From an uncultured Oscillibacter sp. (GTDB lineage: Bacteria; Bacillota; Clostridia; Oscillospirales; Oscillospiraceae), in contig CAMNRF010000001.1 in assembly GCA_946551795.1 (NCBI GenBank), positions 62,001-126,000 of the forward strand: a stretch of 64,000 nucleotides of DNA, in the 5' to 3' direction. Positions 1-8,920 of the stretch are shown piece after piece. The notes beneath the pieces are model-generated. The model saw nothing but the letters and a program-made list of their open reading frames with translations. It did no database searches and was not told the origin of the DNA. How positions within the stretch are numbered: the stretch's first letter is position 1; the number at the start of each line of letters is the position of its first letter. The translations under genes were made by a program, and so were the position numbers.

Positions 1-360
1 CTATGGCTGGACAAGGACATGGAGCAGGTGAAAGTGGATCTGGAGAGGGGCCTTGCGGAGCGGCTTCCGGAGGATGTGACCCTCCAACGGGCGGAGCACC
101 GGAAAGGCGGGTGGATTCTGATTTTCCTGGTGAAAGAGGAGGAGGGAAAGGGCCACCGAAGTCCTATGAGTATGACCTTCTATGACGAGGAGGGGAATGA
201 GTTTTACGCGGCCAGCTCCGGATACTCCACCAATGACGAAACCGGAGTCGCGGAACAGATGCTGCCCCTGCCGGATTTCCACGGGGATATTGTCTGGCTC
301 TGCCCAAATTACAGCCGGTGGACCAGGGAGGCAATTCCTGTGACCATCCCGGTCAAATGA
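1..360 (+). CDS. Hypothetical protein, C-terminal fragment (5' end outside window)
   Basis: Frame 1 is open from base 1 to the TGA at 358-360; followed by a strong terminator. Confidence 0.6.
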   Translation, partial: LWLDKDMEQVKVDLERGLAERLPEDVTLQRAEHRKGGWILIFLVKEEEGKGHRSPMSMTFYDEEGNEFYAASSGYSTNDETGVAEQMLPLPDFHGDIVWLCPNYSRWTREAIPVTIPVK

Positions 361-367
361 CGAAAAA

Positions 368-392
368 GAGCGCCCGCCGGGCGCTCTTTTTT
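368..392 (+). terminator. Rho-independent terminator
   Basis: GAGCGCCCGCCGGGCGCTC hairpin followed by TTTTTT. Confidence 0.85.
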
Positions 393-396
393 ATGG

Positions 397-425
397 TTGC
401 GCTTTTTTCAAAAATTTGCTATACT
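397..425 (+). promoter_or_regulatory. SigA-type promoter for ruvCAB
   Basis: TTGCGC-17 nt-TATACT upstream of ruvC. Confidence 0.6.
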
Positions 426-456
426 ATTAAAGTATGCAATTTGAAAGGGGAGCGCC

Positions 457-966
457 ATGCGCATCTTAGGCATTGACCCCGGTTTCGCCACCATCGGCTT
501 CGGGCTGATCGAGGCGGAGCGGGCACAAGTCCACATGGTGACCTACGGCGCCATCACCACCCCGGCGGGACTGCCCCTCAGCCGCCGCCTGTACCAGATC
601 AGCTGTGACGCCGAGGAGCTGATCGGCCAGCTGAAACCGGAAGTGATCTCCATCGAGGAGCTGTTCTTCAACACCAACATCACCACCGGCATCGCCGTGG
701 CCCACGGGCGGGGGGTCCTCCTCTGCGCCGCGGAGCGGTGCGGCGTCCCCCTCTATGAGTACACCCCCTCCCAGGTGAAGCTGGCGGTAACGGGCTACGG
801 CAAGGCGGAAAAGCGCCAGGTGATGGATATGACCCGGCGGCTTTTAAAATTGAAGGCGGTCCCCAGGCCGGACGACGCCGCGGACGCCCTGGCGCTGGCC
901 CTTTGCCACGCAAGGAGCTTTACCTCGCGGCTTCCCCAGGAGGGAGCCGTGCGGGAGACCATTTGA
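457..966 (+). CDS. ruvC: Crossover junction endodeoxyribonuclease RuvC
   Basis: MRILGIDPGFATIGFGLIE start, DDAADALALALCH motif, followed by ruvA and ruvB. Confidence 0.96.
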   Translation: MRILGIDPGFATIGFGLIEAERAQVHMVTYGAITTPAGLPLSRRLYQISCDAEELIGQLKPEVISIEELFFNTNITTGIAVAHGRGVLLCAAERCGVPLYEYTPSQVKLAVTGYGKAEKRQVMDMTRRLLKLKAVPRPDDAADALALALCHARSFTSRLPQEGAVRETI

Positions 967-976
967 GGAGGTCCCT

Positions 977-1582
977 ATGTTCTACTATCTCGACGGTACT
1001 GTGGCGGAGCTTCTGCCGTACCTCGCGGTCATCGACTGCGGCGGCGTGGGCTACGCCTGCAAGACCACCAACAACACCCTCTCTGCCCTGAAAAAGGGCC
1101 AGCGGGGGAGAGTCTATACCTATCTGAACGTGGGGGAGGACCTGTTCGACCTCTACGGCTTCGCCACCCAGAGCGAGCTCAACAGCTTCAAGCTGCTGAT
1201 CGGCGTCTCCGGCGTGGGGCCCAAGGCGGCCCTGGCGATCTTGTCTGTGGGGACGCCGGAGTCCCTGGCCATGGCCATCGTCACCGGGGACGAGAAGTCC
1301 CTGACCGCCGCCCCGGGGGTGGGGAAGAAGCTGGCCCAGCGCATCATTCTGGAGCTGAAAGACAAGATGGCCCGGGAGAGCGGCGGGAGCCTGGACTTCT
1401 CCAGCGGCCGGGGCGTGCCCGCTCCGGCGGTGTTTGCCAGCAAGGCCGCGGAGGCGGCCCAGGCCCTGGCGGTGCTGGGCTACTCCAGCCAGGAGGTCTC
1501 CGCCGCCCTGAAAGGCGTGGACATGGAGAACCTGCCTCTGGAGGAGATCATCCGCCAGAGCCTGAAAAAGATGCTGCGCTGA
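977..1582 (+). CDS. ruvA: Holliday junction branch migration protein RuvA
   Basis: MFYYLDGTVAEL start, GVGPKAALAIL and GVGKKLAQRIILELKDK HhH motifs. Confidence 0.96.
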   Translation: MFYYLDGTVAELLPYLAVIDCGGVGYACKTTNNTLSALKKGQRGRVYTYLNVGEDLFDLYGFATQSELNSFKLLIGVSGVGPKAALAILSVGTPESLAMAIVTGDEKSLTAAPGVGKKLAQRIILELKDKMARESGGSLDFSSGRGVPAPAVFASKAAEAAQALAVLGYSSQEVSAALKGVDMENLPLEEIIRQSLKKMLR

Positions 1583-1622
1583 GGGCGGATCAGTGCCGCC
1601 GCGGCGGAGAGGGGGTCGTCCT

Positions 1623-1838
1623 TTGCGTTTTTCCGATTTGATCGGCTGGTGCTTTGTGGCCAGCATCTTCATGATGTGGCGGTTTTCCAAGTACAGCCGC
1701 ATCCTGATTCACAACAAGAGTCTGGAGCCGGAGGAGCAGGCCCGGTACCGGAAGAAGGCCCAGATGGCGCTGGGGGCGGCGGGGAGCTTCCTGGCCCTGA
1801 GTGTTCTCTGCATCATCCTGGCGGTCCTGTTCCAGTGA
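1623..1838 (+). CDS. Small two-TM protein between ruvA and ruvB (TTG start proposed)
   Basis: GGAGAGGGGG SD just before in-frame TTG at 1623; hydrophobic segments IGWCFVASIFMMW and AAGSFLALSVLCIILAVLF. Confidence 0.6.
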   Translation: MRFSDLIGWCFVASIFMMWRFSKYSRILIHNKSLEPEEQARYRKKAQMALGAAGSFLALSVLCIILAVLFQ

Positions 1839-1863
1839 TCCGCGGTAAAGAGGAGGCGGCGTT

Positions 1864-2925
1864 TTGAGTATCGACTTTGGAAACGACATCTATGAGGAGC
1901 CTATCGTGGCCAAGACCTTCCTCCAGGAGGACGCGCAGGAGGGCTCTCTCCGGCCCAAGCTCCTGCGGGAGTACATCGGTCAGGAGAAGGCCAAGGAGAA
2001 TCTCGCCATTTTCATCGCCGCCGCCCGGAAGCGGGAGGAGGCCCTGGACCACGTTCTGCTCCACGGCCCCCCGGGGCTGGGCAAGACCACGCTGGCGGGC
2101 ATCATCGCCCAGGAGATGGGGGTCAACATCCGCATCACCTCCGGCCCCGCCATTGAGAAGCCCGGGGACCTGGCCGCCCTTCTGACCAACCTCAACGAGG
2201 GGGACATCCTCTTTGTGGACGAGATTCACCGGCTGAACCGCTCTGTGGAGGAGATCCTGTACCCGGCCATGGAGGACTATGCCCTGGACATCATCGTGGG
2301 GAAGGGCCCCAGCGCCAACTCCATCCGGCTGGACCTGCCCAGGTTCACCCTCATCGGCGCCACCACCCGGGCGGGTCAGCTGTCCGCACCGCTGCGGGAC
2401 CGCTTCGGCGTGACGCTGCGGCTGGAGCTGTACACGGCGGAGGAGCTGGCGGAGATCGTCACCCGGAGCGCCGGCATTTTGAATGTGGACATCGTTCCGG
2501 AGGGAGCCTATGAGATCGCCCGCCGCAGCCGGGGAACCCCCCGGATCGCCAACCGGATGCTGCGCCGGGTCCGGGACTTCGCCCAAGTGAAGGCCGACGG
2601 CGTCATCGCGAGGGATGTGGCGGACCAGGCCCTCTGCGCCCTGGAGATCGACTACCTGGGCCTGGACCCCGTGGACCGGCGGATGCTGGGGGCCATCATC
2701 GACCACTACAACGGCGGCCCGGTGGGACTGGAGACCTTGGCCGCCACCATCGGCGAGGAGTCCGTGACCCTGGAGGACGTGTACGAGCCCTATCTCATGC
2801 AGCTGGGATTCCTGACCCGGACCCCCCGGGGCCGGTGTGTCACCCAGAAAGCCTACCAGCACCTCCACAAAGCCATCCCCGGCGGCGCCGCGCCGGAAAA
2901 TCCCATGGAACAGCTGACGCTGTGA
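1864..2925 (+). CDS. ruvB: Holliday junction branch migration helicase RuvB (TTG start)
   Basis: [29 protein letters not shown] Walker A, DEIHRL Walker B. Confidence 0.97.
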   Translation: MSIDFGNDIYEEPIVAKTFLQEDAQEGSLRPKLLREYIGQEKAKENLAIFIAAARKREEALDHVLLHGPPGLGKTTLAGIIAQEMGVNIRITSGPAIEKPGDLAALLTNLNEGDILFVDEIHRLNRSVEEILYPAMEDYALDIIVGKGPSANSIRLDLPRFTLIGATTRAGQLSAPLRDRFGVTLRLELYTAEELAEIVTRSAGILNVDIVPEGAYEIARRSRGTPRIANRMLRRVRDFAQVKADGVIARDVADQALCALEIDYLGLDPVDRRMLGAIIDHYNGGPVGLETLAATIGEESVTLEDVYEPYLMQLGFLTRTPRGRCVTQKAYQHLHKAIPGGAAPENPMEQLTL

Positions 2926-2938
2926 GGGGAGAGGCGCC

Positions 2939-3307
2939 ATGGCGGATTTTCTGTTCTGGCTGTTCACACTGGTGACGGCACTGCTGATCCCGGTTTGTAT
3001 GCTGTTTCTTGGCCGGCACTTTCAGAAGAAGCCGCCCAGGGAAATCAACAGCGGCTATGGCTACCGGACCACCCGCTCCATGCGGAGTCAGGAGGCGTGG
3101 GATTTTGCCCAAAGGTACAGCGGACGGTTTTGGGTCCGGGCCGCCCGGCCCACGCTGGCGGTCTCTCTGGTGTGGATGCTCCCGCTCCTCGGACGGGACA
3201 TCGGCACGGCGGGTGCCTCCGCCACAGTATTGATGGGGCTCCAGATGTTTCCATTTTTGGCGGTGATTCCCGCCACGGAGCGAGCCCTGCGGCGAAAATT
3301 CGGCTGA
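2939..3307 (+). CDS. SdpI family membrane protein
   Basis: INSGYGYRTTRSMRSQEAWDFAQRYSG motif typical of SdpI family, TM segments. Confidence 0.75.
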   Translation: MADFLFWLFTLVTALLIPVCMLFLGRHFQKKPPREINSGYGYRTTRSMRSQEAWDFAQRYSGRFWVRAARPTLAVSLVWMLPLLGRDIGTAGASATVLMGLQMFPFLAVIPATERALRRKFG

Positions 3308-3406
3308 TTGGGGAAAAATAACAGCCGGTCCCCTGAAAAGCGGCTGTTGAATTCCATAAAATCCCTGATTTTTTCAGAAATTTCCTTGTTAATTTTGATA
3401 ATTCCC

Positions 3407-3436
3407 TTGACATTTCTATCGAGAAACAGGTATAAT
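3407..3436 (+). promoter_or_regulatory. Strong SigA promoter for sigH
   Basis: TTGACA (3407-3412), 18 nt spacer, TATAAT (3431-3436). Confidence 0.8.
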
Positions 3437-3441
3437 ACAAT

Positions 3442-4083
3442 ATGTGTAAATCTTATGAGTACTCACAGCCCTTCATAGAGCGAATGACCGACGAGGACCT
3501 GTGTGGTCTGGCGGCCTCCGGAAACCGTGTGGCGGAGGAGGTCCTGGTCACCCGCTACAACCGCTTGGTCCGCACCTGCGCCCGCCCCTTCTTTCTCTTC
3601 GGCGGCGACAGCGAGGACCTGACCCAGGAGGGTATGGTGGGTCTCATCAAAGCCGTTCGGGAGTATGACGCCTCCAAAGAGGCATCCTTCCGGACATTCG
3701 CGGAAATCTGCATTCGCAGCCGGCTGTATTCCGTTCTCCGCGCCGCGGCGCGGGATAAGCACGTACCGCTCAATCAGTCGGTTCCTCTGGATACGCCCTT
3801 CTTTGACAGTAATTCCTACACCTCTGGTACCAGTAATTTGGCGCAGCGGGACCCTGAAGACGATCTGATCGACAGGGAGCACACGGCAGCCCTCTTATCC
3901 GGTGTCCGGAAACAGTTGTCCGAATTTGAAGCGAAGATTTTGGGGTACTATTTAGACGGTCTTTCATGCAGGGAAATTGCCAAGACGGTTGGCAGGCCCC
4001 CAAAGTCCGTGGACAACGCCGTGCAGCGCATCCGGCGCAAGGTAGCGCGGCAGTTACTTTCCGGCGATGTCAGCGAGAGCTGA
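3442..4083 (+). CDS. sigH: RNA polymerase sporulation sigma factor SigH
   Basis: Sigma-70 region 2 (DSEDLTQEGMVGLIKAVREYDASKEASFRTFAEICIRSRLYSVLRAAARDKH) and region 4 HTH (LSCREIAKTVGRPPKSVDNAVQRIRRK). Confidence 0.88.
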   Translation: MCKSYEYSQPFIERMTDEDLCGLAASGNRVAEEVLVTRYNRLVRTCARPFFLFGGDSEDLTQEGMVGLIKAVREYDASKEASFRTFAEICIRSRLYSVLRAAARDKHVPLNQSVPLDTPFFDSNSYTSGTSNLAQRDPEDDLIDREHTAALLSGVRKQLSEFEAKILGYYLDGLSCREIAKTVGRPPKSVDNAVQRIRRKVARQLLSGDVSES

Positions 4084-4121
4084 GCGCAATATTTTTTTCT
4101 TTTCAAAGAGAGGGTAAAATC

Positions 4122-4403
4122 ATGTACGAAGACAAGACTTTAGTGTGCAAAGAGTGCGGCCAGGAGTTCGTGTTCACCGCCGGCGAGCAGGAGTTCTACG
4201 CTGAGCGCGGCTTCCAGAACGAGCCCCAGCGCTGCAAGGCCTGCCGTGACGCCCGCAAGAACGCCGCCCGCGGTCCCCGTGAGTACTTCACCGCCGTGTG
4301 CGCTGCCTGCGGCGGCGAGGCGAAGGTTCCCTTCGAGCCCAAGTCTGACCGGCCCGTCTACTGCAGCGAGTGCTTCGCCAAGATGCGCGAGGAGCAGAGA
4401 TAA
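4122..4403 (+). CDS. Zinc-ribbon domain protein with two CxxC pairs
   Basis: CKECGQEF...CKACRDARKN and CAACGGEAKVPFEP..RPVYCSECF. Confidence 0.85.
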   Translation: MYEDKTLVCKECGQEFVFTAGEQEFYAERGFQNEPQRCKACRDARKNAARGPREYFTAVCAACGGEAKVPFEPKSDRPVYCSECFAKMREEQR

Positions 4404-4432
4404 CGACAATTTCGTTTTGTCTCTTGCGGAAC

Positions 4433-4467
4433 AAAACCGGCGTCCGTGTATACGGACGCCGGTTTTT
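4433..4467 (+). terminator. Rho-independent terminator
   Basis: AAAACCGGCGTCCG-tgta-TACGGACGCCGGTTTTTT. Confidence 0.85.
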
Positions 4468-4500
4468 TGCGAAAACGCCAAGGTTTTCTTCGGTTTTCTA

Positions 4501-4529
4501 TTGAACTTGCGCAGATAATAGAGTATAAT
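4501..4529 (+). promoter_or_regulatory. SigA promoter upstream of DUF1858 gene
   Basis: TTGAAC-17 nt-TATAAT. Confidence 0.75.
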
Positions 4530-4628
4530 AGCACACAAGCGGTTTTGCGCCGGAAGACCACCGCCTTTTTTCGCTGAAAAAGCGGGTGGAGCTCCGGCGC
4601 GAGGATTAAAATCAAAGGAGACATCTCT

Positions 4629-4838
4629 ATGGTTACCATCACAAAAGATACCGTCATCGGCGATATTCTGGACATCGCGCCCCAGACGGCGCCCATCTTC
4701 CTGTCCATCGGCATGCACTGCCTGGGCTGTCCCTCCTCCCGGGGGGAGACGGTGGAGGAGGCCTGCATGGTCCACGGCGTGGACGTGGATAAGCTGCTGG
4801 CCCTGGTGAATGAGGAGGCCAACAAGGCCGCCCAGTAA
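4629..4838 (+). CDS. DUF1858 domain protein
   Basis: ITKDTVIGDILDIAPQTAPIFLSIGMHCLGCPSSRGETVEEACMVHGVD pattern. Confidence 0.88.
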   Translation: MVTITKDTVIGDILDIAPQTAPIFLSIGMHCLGCPSSRGETVEEACMVHGVDVDKLLALVNEEANKAAQ

Positions 4839-4909
4839 GACCACTCTTGCAAGGACGCATACGGGAACCCGTATGCGTCCTTCCGCGGGATATTTCAAGG
4901 AGGTTTCCC

Positions 4910-5614
4910 ATGAGGCACCTGGAGCTCTCCCCCCGGCTGCGGCTGCTGGCCGGCTGGGTGCGGCCCGGCGCTCGGATCGCTGATGTTGGCACAGATCACG
5001 CCTATCTGCCCGTGTGGCTGGTGCTCCACGGCTGTGTGGCCTCTGCCATTGCCAGCGACCTGCGGGAGGGACCTCTGGCGCGGGCCCGGGAGACCGGACG
5101 GATCTATGGGGCGGCCGGCGTGGACTTCCGCCTGTGCGGCGGCCTCTCGGGGATTCAGCCCGATGAGGCGGACACCGTCATCATCGCCGGCATGGGCGGG
5201 GAGAACATCGCCGCCATTCTGGCCGCCGCGCCCTGGACGGCCGACGGCGGTCATACGCTGCTGCTGCAGCCCCAGTCCAAGGCGGAGGATCTGCGGCGGT
5301 TTCTCTCGGAACACGGCTACCGGATCGTCCGGGAGGCGCTGGTCCGGGACCGGGGGATTCTCTATCCCTGCATGGAGGTCACGGCGGGGCAAGAGGCGCT
5401 GACGCCGGGTCAGATCTACGGCGGAGCAAAACTCCTCCATGACCCTTTGGGAGAACCGTACATCATCGCGAAGATCATTCGCCTGCAGGGCGCCGTGGCG
5501 GGGCTGAACCGGGCCGGTGGCCCGGAAAATCAGAAAAAAGCGGACGGACTGCGGGAGGTTTTGACCGCGCTGCTGTCCATGAGAGAGGAGTGGCGCCATG
5601 CCAACTGTCCGTGA
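4910..5614 (+). CDS. trmK: tRNA (adenine(22)-N(1))-methyltransferase TrmK
   Basis: LSPRLRLLAGWVRPGARIADVGTDHAYLPVWL, next to Nif3-like gene; SD AAGGAGG. Confidence 0.92.
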   Translation: MRHLELSPRLRLLAGWVRPGARIADVGTDHAYLPVWLVLHGCVASAIASDLREGPLARARETGRIYGAAGVDFRLCGGLSGIQPDEADTVIIAGMGGENIAAILAAAPWTADGGHTLLLQPQSKAEDLRRFLSEHGYRIVREALVRDRGILYPCMEVTAGQEALTPGQIYGGAKLLHDPLGEPYIIAKIIRLQGAVAGLNRAGGPENQKKADGLREVLTALLSMREEWRHANCP

Positions 5615-6386
5615 GGTGGAACAGGCCCTGTTCGACTGGGCGCCAAAGGAGCTGGCCGCCGGCTGGGACAATGTGGGGCATCTCCTGGGGGGGCCTGATG
5701 ACCGGGTCTCCCGTGTCCTGGTGGCGCTGGACATCACGGAGGATGTGGCGGACGAGGCCCTGGCCCTGGGCTGCCAGCTGATCGTATCCCACCATCCGGT
5801 GATGAACTGCAAGTGGCTGCCGGTGCAGAGCGTCCGGGAGGACCGGCCCCAGGGGCATCTGCTGTTGAAGCTCCTGCGAAATCGCATCTCCGCCGTCTGT
5901 ATGCACACCAACCTGGACGCCGCCCAGGGGGGCGTCAACGACCTGCTGGCAAAGGCCCTCCATCTGGCGGACCCCGTCCCGCTCCATGAATCCGGGATCG
6001 GGCGGCACGGCTTTCTGCGGTCGCCCATGGCCCTGCCGGAGTTCGTCCGATTCGTCTGCAAAACCCTGCAATGCAACGGCGTCCGCTACGCCGGGGCCGG
6101 GAGGCCGGTGTCCCATGTGGCGGTGGGCGGCGGCGCCTGCGGGGACTTTGAGGCCGACGCCATCGCCGCCGGGTGCGACACCTTCGTCACCTCCGACCTC
6201 AGCTACCACCAGTTCCTGGACGCGGCGGGGAAGGGGATCACCCTCATTGACGCGGGCCATTTTCCCACGGAAGACTTGGTCTGCGGCGAGATCGTCTCGT
6301 ATCTGTCGGCCCGCTTTCCTGAGCTGGCCGTTACAAAATCCGCTTCCCACCGGGAAGTGATCCAGTACTATATTGAAGGAGAGTAA
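5598..6386 (+). CDS. Nif3-like dinuclear metal center hexameric protein
   Basis: LAAGWDNVGHLLG, ISHHPVM, THTNLD-like (MHTNLDAAQGGVND), overlaps trmK end. Confidence 0.93.
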   Translation: MPTVREVEQALFDWAPKELAAGWDNVGHLLGGPDDRVSRVLVALDITEDVADEALALGCQLIVSHHPVMNCKWLPVQSVREDRPQGHLLLKLLRNRISAVCMHTNLDAAQGGVNDLLAKALHLADPVPLHESGIGRHGFLRSPMALPEFVRFVCKTLQCNGVRYAGAGRPVSHVAVGGGACGDFEADAIAAGCDTFVTSDLSYHQFLDAAGKGITLIDAGHFPTEDLVCGEIVSYLSARFPELAVTKSASHREVIQYYIEGE

Positions 6387-6392
6387 TACACT

Positions 6393-7127
6393 ATGTCCGG
6401 ACATTCCAAATGGCATAATATCCAGAAGACCAAGGGCGCGGCCGACGCCAAACGCTCCGCCGCCTTCACCAAGATCGCCCGGGAGATCATCGTGGCGGTG
6501 AAGGAGGGCGGCTCCGGCGACCCCAACAACAACTCCCGCCTGGCCACCGTCATCGCCAAGGCCAAGGCCGTGAATATGCCCAACGACAATATCAAGCGCA
6601 CCATCGACAAGGCCCTGGGCTCCGGAAACACCGACAACTACGAGTCCGTCACCTACGAGGGCTACGGCCCCGGCGGCGTGGCCGTCATCGTGGACGCCCT
6701 GACCGACAACCGCCAGCGCACCGCGCCGGAGGTCCGCCACGCCTTTGACAAGTGCAACGGCAACCTGGGCGCTCAGGGCTGCGTCAGCTGGTCCTTCGAC
6801 AAAAAGGGCGTCATCATCATCGACAATGAGGAGGGCGAGCTGGACGAGGACACCGTCATGATGGACGCCCTGGAAGCCGGCGCGGCGGACTTCGAGGCCG
6901 ACGGCACAGCCCTGGAGATCACCTGCGACCCCGATGCCTTCAACGACGTGGTGAAGGCCCTGGAGGAGAAGGGGTATACCTTCGCCAGCGCCGAGGTGGA
7001 GATGGTCCCACAGAATTACATCCAGCTCTCCGGCGAGGGCGACGTGAAGAACATGGAAAAGCTCATTGATATGCTGGAGGACAACGACGACGTACAGAAC
7101 GTCTGGCACAACTGGGACAACGACTGA
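6393..7127 (+). CDS. YebC/PmpR family transcriptional regulator
   Basis: MSGHSKWHNIQKTKGAADAKRSAAFTKIAREI signature. Confidence 0.97.
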   Translation: MSGHSKWHNIQKTKGAADAKRSAAFTKIAREIIVAVKEGGSGDPNNNSRLATVIAKAKAVNMPNDNIKRTIDKALGSGNTDNYESVTYEGYGPGGVAVIVDALTDNRQRTAPEVRHAFDKCNGNLGAQGCVSWSFDKKGVIIIDNEEGELDEDTVMMDALEAGAADFEADGTALEITCDPDAFNDVVKALEEKGYTFASAEVEMVPQNYIQLSGEGDVKNMEKLIDMLEDNDDVQNVWHNWDND

Positions 7128-7131
7128 GGCA

Positions 7132-7157
7132 GAGGGGCGGCGGGAGCCGCCCCTCTC
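7132..7157 (+). terminator. Rho-independent terminator
   Basis: AGAGGGGCGGC-ggga-GCCGCCCCTCT then CTTTTT. Confidence 0.85.
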
Positions 7158-7280
7158 TTTTTGGCCTATAATTAAACAAAACCTAGTTTTTGTGTATATT
7201 GTGGGGCGTAATAGGACTCTCGACCGCTGGTCGGTTGCTTTTTCCGGCGGGGAGGGGTAGACTGAGGGCGAGGTGATACC

Positions 7281-8297
7281 ATGACAAAAGAACAGCTTGG
7301 CGCGTTTATCGCGAAAAACCGACGGGACCGGGGACTGACCCAGCGGGATCTGGCGGAGCGGCTCCACATCACGGACAAGGCCGTGAGCAAGTGGGAGCGG
7401 GGGTTGAGCTACCCGGACGTGACGCTGCTGGAGCCCCTGGCGGAGGTTTTTGGCCTGGGGGTGGAGGAATTGGTGGCCTGCCGCAGGGCGGAGGAAAAGG
7501 AGGCGGCAGAGCAGCCCATAAAAACCATTCTGGAGATTTCCCGGGAAAATATACAGTCGGATCGCTGGAAGACAATGCTCCGGACGGCACTGTCAGCATT
7601 GGCGATGGTGGGGATCGCCCTGCTGGTGGTCTGGTATTCCGCCACATTCGTCCATGAGGTGCGGGAGGACAGCATTTTCTTGATGGAGACGGTGGGAGAT
7701 GTCCATTATATCTACGTGGAGCATGAGGGGCACCTTCTGCGGCTGAGATGTGGAGACAGCGTGGACTTCCATGCCATTTCCCCCACAAACGAGCGGGGAG
7801 ACGAAATTGTATACCGTTTGGACTGCCGCTGGAACCGGAGGACCTACCAGGGGACTGTCAGCTCCTGTGAGATGACAGATATGTACGTTTTGGGTGGCAT
7901 GATGGATGTTGAGACCACAGCTATGTCACCGGAACATATCAATTTTTTGTTCGGCCATACGCTGGTGCTGTATACCAGGGAAAAGCCCTACCCGGACCCC
8001 TTTGGTGAGCCAAGAGGCCAGGTATGGCTCTGGGACTACCGCTTTTACACCGGCGTGCTGAATGAGAAGACGGGCGTATGGGAGACTGGAGAGGAACTGT
8101 TGGTAATCAAAGACTGCGTGGAAGTGACGGCGGCGGACTTCGACGGCGACGGGGAAAATGAGCTCATCGTCCGGACCCGTTACCCGGAGAAGCCCTACAC
8201 AGTGTACAAAGAGGTGGACGGTGAGATCGTCTCCACCTGGCCGGAGGAGGTGCCGGAGGACATTGGGGAGGCCCTGCGCGGTATATGGGAGGAATGA
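7281..8297 (+). CDS. XRE-family HTH regulator with TM segment and long C-terminal domain
   Basis: HTH: IAKNRRDRGLTQRDLAERLHITDKAVSKWERGLSYPD; TM: ALSALAMVGIALLVVW; FG-GAP/EF-like DFDGDGENELIV. Confidence 0.85.
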   Translation: MTKEQLGAFIAKNRRDRGLTQRDLAERLHITDKAVSKWERGLSYPDVTLLEPLAEVFGLGVEELVACRRAEEKEAAEQPIKTILEISRENIQSDRWKTMLRTALSALAMVGIALLVVWYSATFVHEVREDSIFLMETVGDVHYIYVEHEGHLLRLRCGDSVDFHAISPTNERGDEIVYRLDCRWNRRTYQGTVSSCEMTDMYVLGGMMDVETTAMSPEHINFLFGHTLVLYTREKPYPDPFGEPRGQVWLWDYRFYTGVLNEKTGVWETGEELLVIKDCVEVTAADFDGDGENELIVRTRYPEKPYTVYKEVDGEIVSTWPEEVPEDIGEALRGIWEE

Positions 8298-8311
8298 TTT
8301 TATAAAAGAAA

Positions 8312-8343
8312 AGGACACGGCTGCGTATTACGCAGCCGTGTCC
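8312..8343. terminator. Bidirectional terminator between XRE gene (+) and rnpB (-)
   Basis: GGACACGGCTGCG-tatta-CGCAGCCGTGTCC; U-rich tract on the minus side. Confidence 0.8.
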
Positions 8344-8351
8344 ATACTTTT

Positions 8352-8885
8352 ACGAGCAAAACTGTAAGCCGGGTTCTGTATTTGACAGTCATCTATCTAG
8401 GCGTACCGTTGCCGGCACGCTCAAGCCACCTCCTGAGGACGGCCGGGCCAGCCTGTTGAGTCCTCCCACGGTGTTGCTCCGGATAGAGTTTACAGCGACG
8501 GACAGTTCCCAGCCGTCGGGTGCGCTCTTACCGCACCTTTCCACCCTTACCATTACGGCAAAACCGCAATGGTAAGGGTGGAAAGGTGTCCGCCCCCATA
8601 GGGGGCGGTCCGCTGCGGCGGGGTTGATTGAAATCGTGAAAGGCGGGCCTCGCCGGCCCCCTTTCACACTATCCCCCGCTTCCCGGCTCCGCTGCGCGAT
8701 TGCCGGGAACGCAGTGATCCATGTTCCTTATCAGCACGGTTTTACCGCAATGGCGGTATATCTCTGTTGCACTTTTCCTGAAGTCGCCTTCGGCGGGCGT
8801 TACCCGTTATCCTTGCCCTGTGGAGCCCGGACTTTCCTCATGGACGGCCTTTCGGCCTGCCCACGCGACCGTCTGTTTTACTCGC
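8352..8885 (-). ncRNA. rnpB: RNase P RNA (class A), with a greatly expanded P12 region
   Basis: Minus strand: GAGGAAAGTCCGGGCTCCACAGGGCA, GTGCAACAGAGA, GTGCGGTAAGAGCGCACC, CTAGATAGATGACTGTC..ACAGAACCCGGCTTA; P1 CGAGTAAAAC/GTTTTGCTCG. Confidence 0.96.
8583..8672 (+). repeat. Two-hairpin repeat element copy 1 (inside rnpB P12)
   Basis: CCGCCCCCATAGGGGGCGG hairpin + TCCGCTGCGGCGGGGTTGATTGAAATCGTG core + GTGAAAG..CTTTCAC hairpin + CACAC; core shared with 19067-19155. Confidence 0.75.
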
Positions 8886-8891
8886 CCGTCT

Positions 8892-8920
8892 ATTTTACAG
8901 GAAAGGAGGGGGATTGTCAA
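8892..8920 (-). promoter_or_regulatory. Near-consensus SigA promoter of rnpB
   Basis: Minus strand TTGACA-17 nt-TAAAAT, TSS predicted about 8885. Confidence 0.85.

Noticed and set aside
1813-2967. 384-aa minus-strand ORF opposite ruvB
   Set aside because: Shadow ORF caused by high GC; RuvB is clearly coded on the plus strand.
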